From Ewingella sp963519305 (GTDB taxonomy: Bacteria; Pseudomonadota; Gammaproteobacteria; Enterobacterales; Enterobacteriaceae), in contig CAUQMS010000010.1 in the NCBI GenBank assembly GCA_963519305.1, positions 101,176-165,175 on the forward strand: 64,000 nt of DNA, written 5' to 3'. A model generated the notes under the pieces. It had not been told where the DNA came from and did no database searches. It saw nothing but the letters and a program-made list of their open reading frames with translations. Position numbers and translations under genes: made by a program. How positions within the stretch are numbered: the stretch's first letter is position 1; each line of letters begins with the position of its first letter. Below are positions 25,162 through 34,327 of this stretch, piece by piece.

Positions 25162-26379
25162 GCTGTGAGTTCAACCGATGGATGCAACACACTGGTTGAA
25201 CCGCTCTGCGGGTGATTCATAGTCTAGCGTTTTTCTCGGCCTCTCGTTGAGCTGTCTAGCAACACTGTTTAGCCTTTGCTGGCTGTGAACCGATAAGTCA
25301 GTTCCTTTTGGAAAATATTGTCTGAGCAATCTGTTCGTATTTTCATTTGAGCCACGTTGCCAGGGAGATTGGGGATCACAGAAATAAACCTGAATGTATG
25401 TGGCTACAGTAAACTGGGTGTGGCTGGTCATTACAGCACCCCGATCCCATGTTAATGTTTTATAAAGCTCAACGGGTAATTCCCTAGCTTGTTTGATGAG
25501 TGCAGATATAACGGTTATGGTCTTGTTGTCACTGATTTTGGCCAGCATAACAAAGCGGGAATGGTGTTCTACGAAGGTGATGATATAGGAGTTTTTCGAG
25601 CCCTGGATCAGGTCACCTTCCCAGTGGCCGGGAATGGCTCTGTCTGCAACATCAGGTGGTCTTTTGCTGATGGGTATCGCATCCGGAATTGAACCTAATC
25701 CTTTAAGCGATGACGTTCTGGATCTACGCACTGCTCTTCCGCTTCTGAGGCATTGCTGCAGTTCTTTTTTTAATGCTCCCCGGGTTTGTATAAAAAGCGT
25801 TTTATAAATCGTCTCGTGTGACACCTGCATTTCCTGATTATCCGGATAACAGCGTTTAAGCCAACCGGCGATTTGTTCCGGCGACCAGTCCTGATACATC
25901 TTCTCTGCAATGATTTTACACAATTCGGGGCATTCAATTAGCTTGCAAGGTTTTGGCCTCAGGACACTGTCCCACGCGTCCTTATCCGCTTTTGCAGCTC
26001 GGTAATGTTTTGCACCTCCATGCCTTTTGATCTTGCGGCTAATAGTTGAAGGGGCTCTTGATAATTTGTCAGCGATGTCCCTGATGCTAATTTTGCTACC
26101 AGCCCCTGGATATTTCCTCTCTTTCATCAAGTGAAAGAGCTAACAGATGCAGCTTTCTGACAGGAGGGCGATACCCACCAGTTTGGTGAATAGTGGGCAT
26201 AACAGAAGAGTGATATCTATCGAACATTCTGGCGATGTCATGTAAAGAATCACCTTGCTTATACCTGTCCCAGATAATCGCTTTCTGTTCTGGCGTGTAG
26301 TAAATGCGCGTTCTTCGTTTCATGGCAACGTCCCCCCTTCTTTAAGGATAGCGTTGCGTCGCCCCGTTGAACTCACAGC
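25162..26379 (-). mobile_element. IS30-family insertion sequence
   Basis: Imperfect terminal inverted repeats begin GCTGTGAGTTCAAC at 25162 and at the complementary end 26379, and both continue to a matching GCAAC further in. The length, 1,218 bp, is that of IS30-type elements (about 1.2 kb). It encloses one transposase on the minus strand, broken by a frameshift. It sits inside the left part of the Tn7-like element, close to its end. Confidence 0.88.
25171..26323 (-). pseudogene. IS30 transposase in two frames
   Basis: The ATG at 26323 opens the N-terminal helix-turn-helix part (MKRRTRIYYTPEQKAIIWDR, GDSLHDIARMF) and stops at 26096 after EEISRGW. The second frame, open from about 26130 to 25171, carries on with ISIRDIADKLSRAPSTISRKI and the DDE catalytic core (HWEGDLIQGS, LTWDRGAVM, RGSNENTNRLLRQYFPKG). 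One extra base in the GGGG tract near 26108 explains the break. Either the gene is dead or a programmed slip makes the full 380-residue enzyme. All catalytic residues remain. Confidence 0.85.
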
Positions 26380-26563
26380 GAAAAGCAGACCTACCGGGCC
26401 AGAGTGAAAGCTATCTGTAGCGTACCGTACGTTTTCGTTCCGTTGGCCCTCAAACCCCTAATAGCAGAGGGCTGTGAAATAAGCGGTTGACCGGAAGCCG
26501 TTTTGGTTAAATGATCTTGGAAAATCACGCGCGCTGACGTCCATTCCGGGACAGGGAGAATCA

Positions 26564-27919
26564 ATGTTTAATTTTATCATTGCAGGCGAAATTTATGAAT
26601 TTTTCCAGAAGCAAACGGGCAGTGAATCATTTCCAGTTTCGCGCCTGTTTGAATCCACGTCGGACAGCATAAGAAATAAGTTACTGCCGCTGACAGAAGA
26701 ATCACTTCAATATTTATCCAGCCTGCCGGTCATATTTATGACCGAGCCGGAAAGAAAAACTGACTATAAAGAGTACTCACTGGTCAGAATAGGAAGCATC
26801 AGCAATTTAAAAGTCTTAACGGAAAAGCGCGAAACAAAAATAATATTCGACTTCTCCATTCTGAAGGATTTAGGCAACTGTGAGATCACTTCTGAAAAGG
26901 ACTATTCCAGCATTCTCGGGCTTGGCGGTTTTGGCCTTCACCGCACGCACTGGTCAGTAAAAAATTTGGCGTTAACCGACGCGCTGAATGCAATGGGGAT
27001 CGATACTCCGGTACCTCCGCCGCCTCCGGGGAATGTCATTATTCCACATGAAAGCAGCGATGATCAGACGGTAATTACTGACGTAAACGCCTACCTTTCT
27101 GAAGTGCTTGATCACCTCTTCACGGAAGATGAGGAAATCTTTTACCGGGGGCATTCCGATTACCGGTATGAGCTGACACCGTCCCTGTACCGCAAGGATG
27201 ATGAACACGGAAACTACCGCTACCGGCAGCATGAGTCAGAGATGATCACCGAGCTGCTGACGGTTCAACCTTCAGAGTTCATGAACGACAGGTATATGCT
27301 GGACAAGCTGGTTCGTATGCAGCATTACGGCCTGCCTACGCGGCTACTGGACGTCACCACAAATCCGCTGATTGCGCTCTACTTTGCCTGTTCGGCCATG
27401 AAAAAAGAGAATGACACAGAGATCGACGGGAACGTCATTATCATGACCACCCGGAAAAGCCAGATTAAGTTCTTTGACTCAGACACGGTCAGCTGCATCG
27501 CTAATCTGTCACGCCTGTCTGAACCGGTAAAGAAGGTGCTGGATTTCAGCCAGAATAAGTCCAACTTTAACGAGACGGAAGCCTGCGCGCAGCTGCTTCA
27601 CCTGATCAAGGATGAAAAATCGTACTTCAAGCACGTTATCGAGCCTGACGATTTAAAGCGGCTGATTGTGGTTAAAGGCAGAATGTCCAACGCGCGCATT
27701 AACTCGCAGTCGGGGGCGTTCCTGCTGTTCGGCGAGGATGCCGTTCTGCCGGAGACGGGCCACAGTGAAATCAAGATCAAAAAGTTCCGCATCAGGAACA
27801 AGGCCGGTCTGATGACTCAGCTGGCGCGGTTCGGGATCAATGAAAGCACGGTGTACCCCGGCATAGAGAGGGCAGCGGGCGAAATCGCCAAAAAGTACGA
27901 CCTGTCCAAAAGACGCTGA
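26564..27919 (+). CDS. FRG-domain protein, candidate defence effector
   Basis: 451 residues, soluble, no signal peptide. The FRG domain spans about residues 190-430: FYRGHSDYRYELTPSLYR at 193-210 and the second signature MQHYGLPTRLLDVTTNPLIALYFAC at 252-276. The name comes from the Phe/Tyr-Arg-Gly motif, seen here at 194-196. FRG proteins are common in defence islands and toxin-like operons; their biochemistry is little known. The N-terminal 180 residues are unrecognised and contain a Pro-rich linker (PPPPPG, 151-156). It has a good GGGAGA ribosome site, is monocistronic and is followed by an intrinsic terminator. Codon use is closer to the chromosome than that of the other cargo genes. Confidence 0.82.
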   Translation: MFNFIIAGEIYEFFQKQTGSESFPVSRLFESTSDSIRNKLLPLTEESLQYLSSLPVIFMTEPERKTDYKEYSLVRIGSISNLKVLTEKRETKIIFDFSILKDLGNCEITSEKDYSSILGLGGFGLHRTHWSVKNLALTDALNAMGIDTPVPPPPPGNVIIPHESSDDQTVITDVNAYLSEVLDHLFTEDEEIFYRGHSDYRYELTPSLYRKDDEHGNYRYRQHESEMITELLTVQPSEFMNDRYMLDKLVRMQHYGLPTRLLDVTTNPLIALYFACSAMKKENDTEIDGNVIIMTTRKSQIKFFDSDTVSCIANLSRLSEPVKKVLDFSQNKSNFNETEACAQLLHLIKDEKSYFKHVIEPDDLKRLIVVKGRMSNARINSQSGAFLLFGEDAVLPETGHSEIKIKKFRIRNKAGLMTQLARFGINESTVYPGIERAAGEIAKKYDLSKRR

Positions 27920-27962
27920 TTAGCTTAGTTATCGGGCCTAATGTTGATAACAGAATCCAAAT

Positions 27963-27992
27963 AAAAACCCGCCTATCGCTAAGCGGGTTTTT
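27963..27992. terminator. Intrinsic terminator after the FRG gene
   Basis: AAAAACCCGC - loop - GCGGGTTTTT, symmetric enough to work on both strands; it could also end the small minus-strand frame at 27996-28121. Confidence 0.85.
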
Positions 27993-27995
27993 GTA

Positions 27996-28121
27996 CTAGT
28001 TTGAGGTTACAACATTTACAATGAGGTAGATATCCGAAACATTAAGGTTCCAGTCCCCCTGTTCCTGTGCAACCATTGACCCTAAAACAATGACGAGCGC
28101 AAAAAAGCATTCTCGAATCAT
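27996..28121 (-). CDS. Possible small protein with hydrophobic N-terminus
   Basis: A 41-codon frame begins MIRECFFALVIVLGSMVAQEQ, which looks like a short signal sequence or membrane segment, and ends 4 bases before the bidirectional terminator. GAAGAC lies 4-9 bases upstream of the ATG. Candidates are a lysis-type or membrane peptide of a toxin-antitoxin locus, or chance. No family is recognised. Confidence 0.3.
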   Translation of the reverse strand: MIRECFFALVIVLGSMVAQEQGDWNLNVSDIYLIVNVVTSN

Positions 28122-28173
28122 GTTGTCTTCTTTTTCATAAGCACTAGTAGGAGTCAGGCAAACACTAGGTGTT

Positions 28174-28255
28174 GTGATACATCTCGTGTGCGCTAACGTA
28201 TATCCCCAAAAAGCCTTTCACGCTGCCGCTACAGTAGTTGGAAAGGCATTTTTTG
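28174..28255 (+). other. Repeat unit A: 19-base motif followed by a terminator, possible small RNA
   Basis: GTGATACATCTCGTGTGCG at 28174-28192 recurs with one change at 28482-28500. About 15 bases further on, AAAAAGCCTTTC and GAAAGGCATTTTTT form a terminator hairpin (28208-28254). Each copy of the motif is thus followed within 100 bases by an intrinsic terminator, which suggests two related short transcripts. No reading frame is associated. Confidence 0.35.
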
Positions 28256-28481
28256 GGATTGCGCCCATCATAGATGTGGTGTTTTAAATCATCAACCACA
28301 CAACATGTAGTTTTTTTAAAATTTCCTATTGCAAACGTGTTACCCCCCTAGATTAGAGGGCTTAGAAGGAAATTTATTTTCTACAAATTATCAATATTTT
28401 TGCTCAGCTTACTATTTCAGAGAGTGTGATTGATAAAACATCGGCTTTACATGCTCTGTCTAGCGTGATGAAATGACCTTC

Positions 28482-28595
28482 GTGATACATGTCGTGTGCG
28501 TCATTAACTTTTTTAAGTAGACGCACTTGAAGAAACTGGCCGCTAACCAGTTGCTTCGGAAGTATAAAAAAACCGCCTCTTTAGGCGGTTTTTTT
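28482..28595 (+). other. Repeat unit B: second copy of the motif with its own terminator
   Basis: GTGATACATGTCGTGTGCG at 28482-28500, one base different from unit A, is followed by about 65 bases and a strong terminator (AAAACCGCC-TCTTTA-GGCGGTTTTTTT at 28568-28595). Flanking sequences of the two units are otherwise unrelated. Confidence 0.35.
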
Positions 28596-28640
28596 ATGCA
28601 TAAAATCTAGGATAGATAGCTGAATTTTTTGAAATAAGGG

Positions 28641-28693
28641 GCCGAGGTCAATATGGGGCCCGCTTGGAAAACAGACCCCATATTGACCTCGGC
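28641..28693. repeat. Perfect 18-bp inverted repeat with 17-base loop
   Basis: GCCGAGGTCAATATGGGG (28641-28658) and its exact complement CCCCATATTGACCTCGGC (28676-28693). It is GC-rich in an AT-rich stretch and not followed by T residues. It resembles a recombination or transposon-end structure or a protein-binding hairpin more than a terminator. Confidence 0.85.
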
Positions 28694-29099
28694 ACAATAA
28701 AATGTAACATTTAGATACATAGCTGCTAAAATTATCTTGTGTGTTTTCGGTGGAGGTATGAGGATCTTGGAAAAGCTTCGGTTTTTAGGACACTCGTCAA
28801 ATTTACCGTATATAATTATTCTAATAGTTTCAAAGTTTAATTTAAGTCAACCATATAAACTTATAGAATATAACCACGGCAAGTTTAAAATAATTATATC
28901 CGTTAGATATGATTTATTTCATTTTCAGCCTATTAACATTACTTTGTATCGCATTTTGAGATGTCAATTAATAAAACACACTTTTGTAAAATAGTTATAA
29001 GGAAAACCACTGAGTCTTGCAAATATAACATGAATCACAAAAATAACGTATACGAACTGCAATATCATTAACCATTAGATTAATAAAAAGGAAATTACA
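28694..29099. other. AT-rich upstream region of the helicase gene
   Basis: About 400 bp of low-GC DNA. An 85-codon plus-strand frame at 28737-28994 has a poorly spaced ribosome site and no recognised motif; I do not call it. The helicase promoter should lie here. Confidence 0.4.
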
Positions 29100-32000
29100 A
29101 TGTATAATGGTACTCCTAGTGAAATAAATGATAATCTAAGAGCATGTCAAAATGAAAGTATTGAAATTGCCTCAAAATACTTCAGATCTAGGTCAGAAGG
29201 CTCCTGTCTTTTAAGCCTTCCCACAGGGGCTGGAAAAAGTGGAGTTATCAGCTGCCTTAGTCAATTCAGTAATTATGCAAGAATTTTAATTGTAACAAAT
29301 AGAAGAGCAGTTTGTGATCAACTTTATAATCAAATCAAAGGTGATTTTTTTAAAAAAATAACAAAACTTGATGACGTTAGTCATTTTACAATAAAGAAAA
29401 CTTATAATGACATTCCAAAGGATGATTCTTTAGGTATTTACTGTACAACTTTCCATAAAATATTGAACATCAATAGCGATAATTTAGATAAAATACGTGA
29501 TAAGTTTGATCTTATAATAATTGATGAAGGCCACTCTGAACCATCTCCAGAATGGGGTACTGCAATCAGGAAATTTCAAGCTAAAAAGATAATTGTAACA
29601 GCAACACCATATAGAAATGATTTATTCAGCTTTGACATTGATACAGATCACTCATATATATATACATATAAACACGCGATTGAAGAAAATATTATTGCCG
29701 CGCCATCATTTGAAAAAATTGATAAGGACTCTTTGATTTTAAAAATCAAAGAATTTTTTAGCAAATACCCAGACACACTATGTATAATCAAATGTGATGA
29801 TTTCAAAGATATTTGTGAACATTATCAATTAGTTAAATCAGAGTTTAAAACTCTTGCAATCCATAGGCAGTTCGAGTCAAAACCCCTAGACGAAAATGTT
29901 TATAATGTTCCTAAGAACCTTCAGGAAAGTGATTATAAAGTATTAGTACATCAACGAATGTTAGATGAAGGCATAGATCTTCCTCATGCCAAGCTATTAA
30001 TTCTAAGCTATAATGTTCGCAGTGGTAAGGAGTTAGTACAGACGATGGGGCGTGTTGTCAGAACATATAAAGAAAGGAAGCCATTAGTTATTGATTACAT
30101 TGGATGTTCAAATTTAAAGTTATGGGAAAACTATCTCGAATTTGACGAGTATCTTTCCAATAAATCGTCCCTTAAAAAATTTATAAACACCTTAAACACT
30201 GCGTCGCTTGTTGAAAAGTATCTTGAGGCATTTCCCGACATGAGTTACTTTGATTCAAGTTACAAAAAGAAATTTAATTTCAATACATTTGATCCTCAAC
30301 AATCGTTAAAAATTCCATTAGCTTCAGTTTGCTTTTTTTTAAAAAATGAAGATTTTGATTTAAGAGATTGTCTTGATAAGCTTTATTGGGAATTTACAAG
30401 AGAAGGTGCATTATCGAAAATACACACAGAACTCGGAGTTATCACATCAGTTTGTTTTGATAGTTCAAAATTCTTAAAAGACACTTTATTTTTCCAACCT
30501 TCACTTGAATTTGTAATTATCAGAGAAGTTGGAGATGTCATTGCTATTTATGATAGCCGAGGAAGAAAATTCAGTAAAAGAGATGATTTGGGAATTAGGC
30601 AACCAATAGGTTCTGATAAGTTATTTAAACTAATATCCTTAACCGATAAATCTAAAACAACTCAAGCGAGCACTAGAGCAATTCAAATAAACTCTCAACA
30701 GGCCGAGAGTATACTTTATGTTTCTGACAGGCTGGAGTCAACTACCTCAACTCAGGCCAATGGAGGATATGCCGTCACAACAACGATTGGGGCTAACCTA
30801 CATGATGACCTATCTATAATGTCTTCATATTACTTGGGAGTAGGTTCCGGTCGTGTTAGTGACCAAAAAGAAAGGCAATTCACTTATGAAAGATTTTGTG
30901 AATGGATAGACGAAATGAAAATAAACTTTGAATCCTCAAAAAAAGTTTCAAGTTCATTCCTGAATTCATTTGCCCAAACTATAGATGGTATTCCTATCGA
31001 GAAGCCAGTCGCATGCATTATAGATTTAAGTTCAATAGATGGCTCACTCGCCATTTCCCATAACGGAAAAACAAAATATCTCGAGAAAGGGTTTCTTTTC
31101 AAGAAATACAAGAATGGCATATCTTTTTTTGAAAAATCAATGTTACCTTTTAATTCTAATGCTAACAACCATCATAAAAAAAGATGTTTTAACTCATCAA
31201 TAAAACACGCGCAGATACTACCTCAAGAAATAGAGCTTTACATTAATGAAGGTGAACTTCGAGTAAATAATAATGGTTTGAGTTTTAGTGTTAATGGAGA
31301 TATGGTAAAGATTGAAAGCCTCTTAAATAACGAAACCGTCAAACTTATATTTAATGATGGGATTACATATTTAAATGGAAATTTTTATAAATTTCGTATT
31401 CCTACAGACGATGCTAATGTGGCTCAAGAATTTTTCTCACGCTTTATAGAAATACCAGAACTTCAATCGGTAGGGTTAACTGAAAAAGATGAAGATGGAT
31501 TGACCCCCAATCAGTTTGGTAAATCTTCTATTTTTTATTTAATAGATAAATTATCAAATTTAAGAAACCAATCCGTACTACTTAGTGAATTAGGGGAATT
31601 CCATCAATATCTACCCAACATTGACCTAATTCTGTGTACCGATATGGATACTGAACCAGCTGACTTCGTTCTTTCATCCCCTGACAAGTTAGTTTACGTG
31701 CACGTAAAATGTGGTACAGCAAAGAAACCAGAGTCATCAGCTGGGGCCATTTATGAAGTTGGTAGCCAAGCACTTAAAAACCTTCATTATTTAATTAGTA
31801 ATAACAGAGAGTTACAATACGCTAATTATACTAGATTAAATAATCCTTGGCCAAGAGCCAAAGGAAATTCGAGTGGAATATCACTAGATAATCGAATTAG
31901 GCTTTTTGAAAAAAAATTCGACATTAATAATAACTTGGACTTGGTTTTAAAGAAAATAAATGACAGAAGAGCAAGTGCACTAGTCCGAAAAGAAATTTGG

Positions 32001-32165
32001 ATTGTAGTCGGTAATGGTTTTTCTTTGAGTCATTTCAAATCTCAATTTAATCCATCGGCCGTAAAACGCTCACCAGAGTCAATGCAATCATATCAAATAA
32101 TAGACTCATGGATATTACAAGCACGAAACCATGGGGTAGATATAAAGTTATTCGTTTCGCCATGA
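29100..32165 (+). CDS. Large SF2 (DEAD/DEAH-like) helicase with C-terminal nuclease-like region, candidate defence protein
   Basis: 1021 residues. Helicase core: Walker A PTGAGKS (41-47), motif Ia IVTNRRAV, Walker B as IIIDEGH (DEGH 142-145), motif III VTATPYR (166-172), motif V DEGIDLP and motif VI QTMGRVVRTYKERK, all within the first 330 residues. The following 500 residues are unrecognised. Near the C-terminus, DTEPADFVLSSPDKLVYVHVKCGT has the Asp-(x)n-x-x-x-Lys look of a PD-(D/E)xK nuclease, though the central acidic residue is replaced by His-Val. Helicase-nuclease fusions are frequent anti-phage proteins. It stands alone, with A-rich codon use typical of transferred DNA. AAGGAAAT precedes the ATG. 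Confidence 0.82.
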   Translation: MYNGTPSEINDNLRACQNESIEIASKYFRSRSEGSCLLSLPTGAGKSGVISCLSQFSNYARILIVTNRRAVCDQLYNQIKGDFFKKITKLDDVSHFTIKKTYNDIPKDDSLGIYCTTFHKILNINSDNLDKIRDKFDLIIIDEGHSEPSPEWGTAIRKFQAKKIIVTATPYRNDLFSFDIDTDHSYIYTYKHAIEENIIAAPSFEKIDKDSLILKIKEFFSKYPDTLCIIKCDDFKDICEHYQLVKSEFKTLAIHRQFESKPLDENVYNVPKNLQESDYKVLVHQRMLDEGIDLPHAKLLILSYNVRSGKELVQTMGRVVRTYKERKPLVIDYIGCSNLKLWENYLEFDEYLSNKSSLKKFINTLNTASLVEKYLEAFPDMSYFDSSYKKKFNFNTFDPQQSLKIPLASVCFFLKNEDFDLRDCLDKLYWEFTREGALSKIHTELGVITSVCFDSSKFLKDTLFFQPSLEFVIIREVGDVIAIYDSRGRKFSKRDDLGIRQPIGSDKLFKLISLTDKSKTTQASTRAIQINSQQAESILYVSDRLESTTSTQANGGYAVTTTIGANLHDDLSIMSSYYLGVGSGRVSDQKERQFTYERFCEWIDEMKINFESSKKVSSSFLNSFAQTIDGIPIEKPVACIIDLSSIDGSLAISHNGKTKYLEKGFLFKKYKNGISFFEKSMLPFNSNANNHHKKRCFNSSIKHAQILPQEIELYINEGELRVNNNGLSFSVNGDMVKIESLLNNETVKLIFNDGITYLNGNFYKFRIPTDDANVAQEFFSRFIEIPELQSVGLTEKDEDGLTPNQFGKSSIFYLIDKLSNLRNQSVLLSELGEFHQYLPNIDLILCTDMDTEPADFVLSSPDKLVYVHVKCGTAKKPESSAGAIYEVGSQALKNLHYLISNNRELQYANYTRLNNPWPRAKGNSSGISLDNRIRLFEKKFDINNNLDLVLKKINDRRASALVRKEIWIVVGNGFSLSHFKSQFNPSAVKRSPESMQSYQIIDSWILQARNHGVDIKLFVSP

Positions 32166-32286
32166 AATGAATAAACATTCGAATGGCATATTTTAATTAG
32201 CCTTGGAAATATGCCACTTTATAAATACCCCCCATATATCTTAACGCTAATCACGATCACAGCGTAGTCTAACCAAGAAAGAAAAA

Positions 32287-32464
32287 GGTACCCCAAGTTT
32301 TTTGAGTTACAAACCCCTTGAAATACGGTTTGGTGAGGCTATGGCCATGATCCGTGCCTTAAACAAAATGACGCGTGCAGGGATGCCAAAAAGTGTGCGG
32401 ATTGCCTGAGGAAGTCAGTGACGGGAGGCTCTTTTATCTAAATCCGATTTATTCAACAAAGCCG
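32287..32464 (+). mobile_element. IS903-type (IS5 family) right-end remnant
   Basis: The last 40 codons of an IS903-like transposase are readable (IRFGEAMAMIRALNKMTRAG ending SVRIA at 32409), followed by GATTTATTCAACAAAGCC at 32447-32464, the complete 18-bp IS903-type terminal repeat. The rest of the element is gone. Confidence 0.8.
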
Positions 32465-32626
32465 CACAGAGCTAGAACTTGAACGATTGGGTATATCACC
32501 GTTTCGTCAAAAAAATACCCATAGGTACATTTGAAGTTGTCTACAAAAACTGGCAACGGCTTTAGAGTTTTCCCAGAAAAATCATTCTGATTCATTAGGT
32601 TTTAATTCAGCACTATATTGGTGGGG

Positions 32627-33020
32627 TCAGAGCTGGTCGTAATAATTGATGATATAATTCGTTATGACGCTATTTTCTTCGCTAAATTTAGCGTACCGAA
32701 AGTTGGGCATCAACTCCGATTTCAGACTGCGAAAAAATTCTTCCATCGGGCTACCCCAACAATTCCCACGCCGACTCATACATTGCTTGAGTCAGTACCA
32801 GCATACTAAGTGACTGAATCCCCAGGTTGTATATTGACTTATCTGGTCTGAATGATACATAACTCACAGCGGTTTACTCAGGACTTCCTAAGCAATCGTT
32901 AACGCTTTCCCCGTCAGTGCTGAGTCAGGTGAGAGCGCCATTATCCTACATATTGCTCGCAGGAAAATAAATCAATAACCACCACTAGATAAGCGCAGCG
33001 TTTACCGCAAGCGCGTGATG
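32627..33020 (-). mobile_element. Decayed IS3-family orfB (transposase) remnant
   Basis: On the minus strand, MSRRGNCWGSPMEEFFRSLK (from 32779) and a C-terminal NYIINYYDQL ending at 32627 match the end of an IS3-family OrfB. Upstream, with stops, YLVVVIDLFS is the start of the catalytic DDE core (usually YLAVVIDLFSR). Frameshifts and stops show it is dead. It fills most of the 1.2-kb gap between the helicase and SIR2 genes. Confidence 0.75.
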
Positions 33021-33352
33021 AGTTAGCGTCATCAAATGATGGCATTAATAATTACTCAAAAGTGGAACGTTTTTCCAGAGGAGAAATGTTGTTCGCTGAG
33101 CATGATATGCAAACTTAGAGGAAAACATCTCGCCTCATGAGCTTCTGCCCCACTGTTTACAAAACCGAATAATTAACCAGACTCAGATCACATAAGAGAC
33201 CAATAATATTTCCATGGCTAATTTTTTCTTTGTTTCTTTTTTATCTTGATTTCATGTTGTTTTTCAGAAAAATACACATTTCCTGTATAGTAGTTTGAAC
33301 TCAAAGTGCGAAACTGTGCAAAAAATGAAATGTTAATTCTAAGTGAGGATGA
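33021..33352. promoter_or_regulatory. Upstream region of the SIR2-like/Mrr-like operon
   Basis: AT-rich with TATAGT as a possible -10 at 33286-33291 and a near-palindrome TTTGAACTCAAA at 33294-33305 right after it, a plausible operator. GAGGA precedes the ATG at 33353. No gene is seen. Confidence 0.35.
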
Positions 33353-34240
33353 ATGAAAGAATACGCAGTTTTAGTTGGGAATGACATTAATAACATATCT
33401 TCTGGCTATTCATGGGCAGAACTATTAGACAACCTTACGGCGCATCTATCAATAAAAATAGATTTCGATAACAAACCATTTCCGCTCGCATATGAAGAAA
33501 TTTATTTTAAAGCTGCGAAAAACCCAAAATTCACTGAGGGTGATGTAAAAAAATTCGTAGCAAAACACGTAAATAAAATTGAAAAAAACACCATTCATGA
33601 GGCAATTGTCAAATTAGAAACAGAGAATATTTTGACTACTAATTATGACCTTTCACTTGAGTCTACTATCTACCAGCACATAAACCAGTTAACCAATAAG
33701 GGTTTTATTTCAGAAAGCAAGTATAGTATCTTCCGGCATCATAAAATTGGCAAAAAGAAATTTTGGCATATTCATGGTTCAGCGAATGCTCACATGTCGA
33801 TAACATTAGGTTATGAACATTACAGTGGCTATTTACAAAATATGCGTAGTTATGTTGTTTCGGGTACAAAAGATACTTATAGAAAGAAAAGCTTCGCTCC
33901 TCTAATAAAAAGATTTAAAGAGGGAGATACTGAAATTTATTCATGGATTGATCTATTTTTCACCACCGACATACATATATTTGGCTTATCTCTTGATTTT
34001 AATGAAACAGACTTATGGTGGATGCTTACTTATAGAGAGAAATCAAAATACATCAATAAATTAGATGTGAGGAATAAGATTTATTATTATATCCCATCTG
34101 AATATGAAGAATCATCAAAAAATAGAATAGACATACTTAAAAGTATTGGTGTAGAAGTTATTGTCTTAAATGGATATAAAGAAAATAAAACAGAATATTA
34201 TCACAAAGTGATAAAAAAAGTATCTGAAATGTATATTTAG
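33353..34240 (+). CDS. SIR2-like protein, candidate NAD+-consuming defence effector
   Basis: 295 residues, soluble. The SIR2-like Rossmann fold is seen from the start: VLVGNDINNISSGYSWAELL (residues 7-25), the catalytic-type ENILTTNYD (91-99, Asn97), WHIHGSANAHMSITLGYEHY (138-157, His141) and IFGLSLDFNETDLWWML late in the domain. This arrangement matches the SIR2_2 group used as NADases in Thoeris-like, DSR and SIR2-HerA or prokaryotic-Argonaute systems. The first glycine loop is GND rather than the classic GAGxS. It is followed 87 bp later by an Mrr-type nuclease on the same strand with no terminator between, so the two probably form one system. Confidence 0.82.
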   Translation: MKEYAVLVGNDINNISSGYSWAELLDNLTAHLSIKIDFDNKPFPLAYEEIYFKAAKNPKFTEGDVKKFVAKHVNKIEKNTIHEAIVKLETENILTTNYDLSLESTIYQHINQLTNKGFISESKYSIFRHHKIGKKKFWHIHGSANAHMSITLGYEHYSGYLQNMRSYVVSGTKDTYRKKSFAPLIKRFKEGDTEIYSWIDLFFTTDIHIFGLSLDFNETDLWWMLTYREKSKYINKLDVRNKIYYYIPSEYEESSKNRIDILKSIGVEVIVLNGYKENKTEYYHKVIKKVSEMYI

Positions 34241-34327
34241 AGCAAAAGATATTTAAATAAAAAAACAAAAAACATCAATAAATTAACAACTGTCAAGCAC
34301 TCAGAGAAAACATCAGGAAAATAATTT

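Noticed and set aside
28737..28994. 85-codon frame upstream of the helicase
   Set aside because: The Shine-Dalgarno is too close to the ATG, the codons are those of random AT-rich DNA and no family is recognised.
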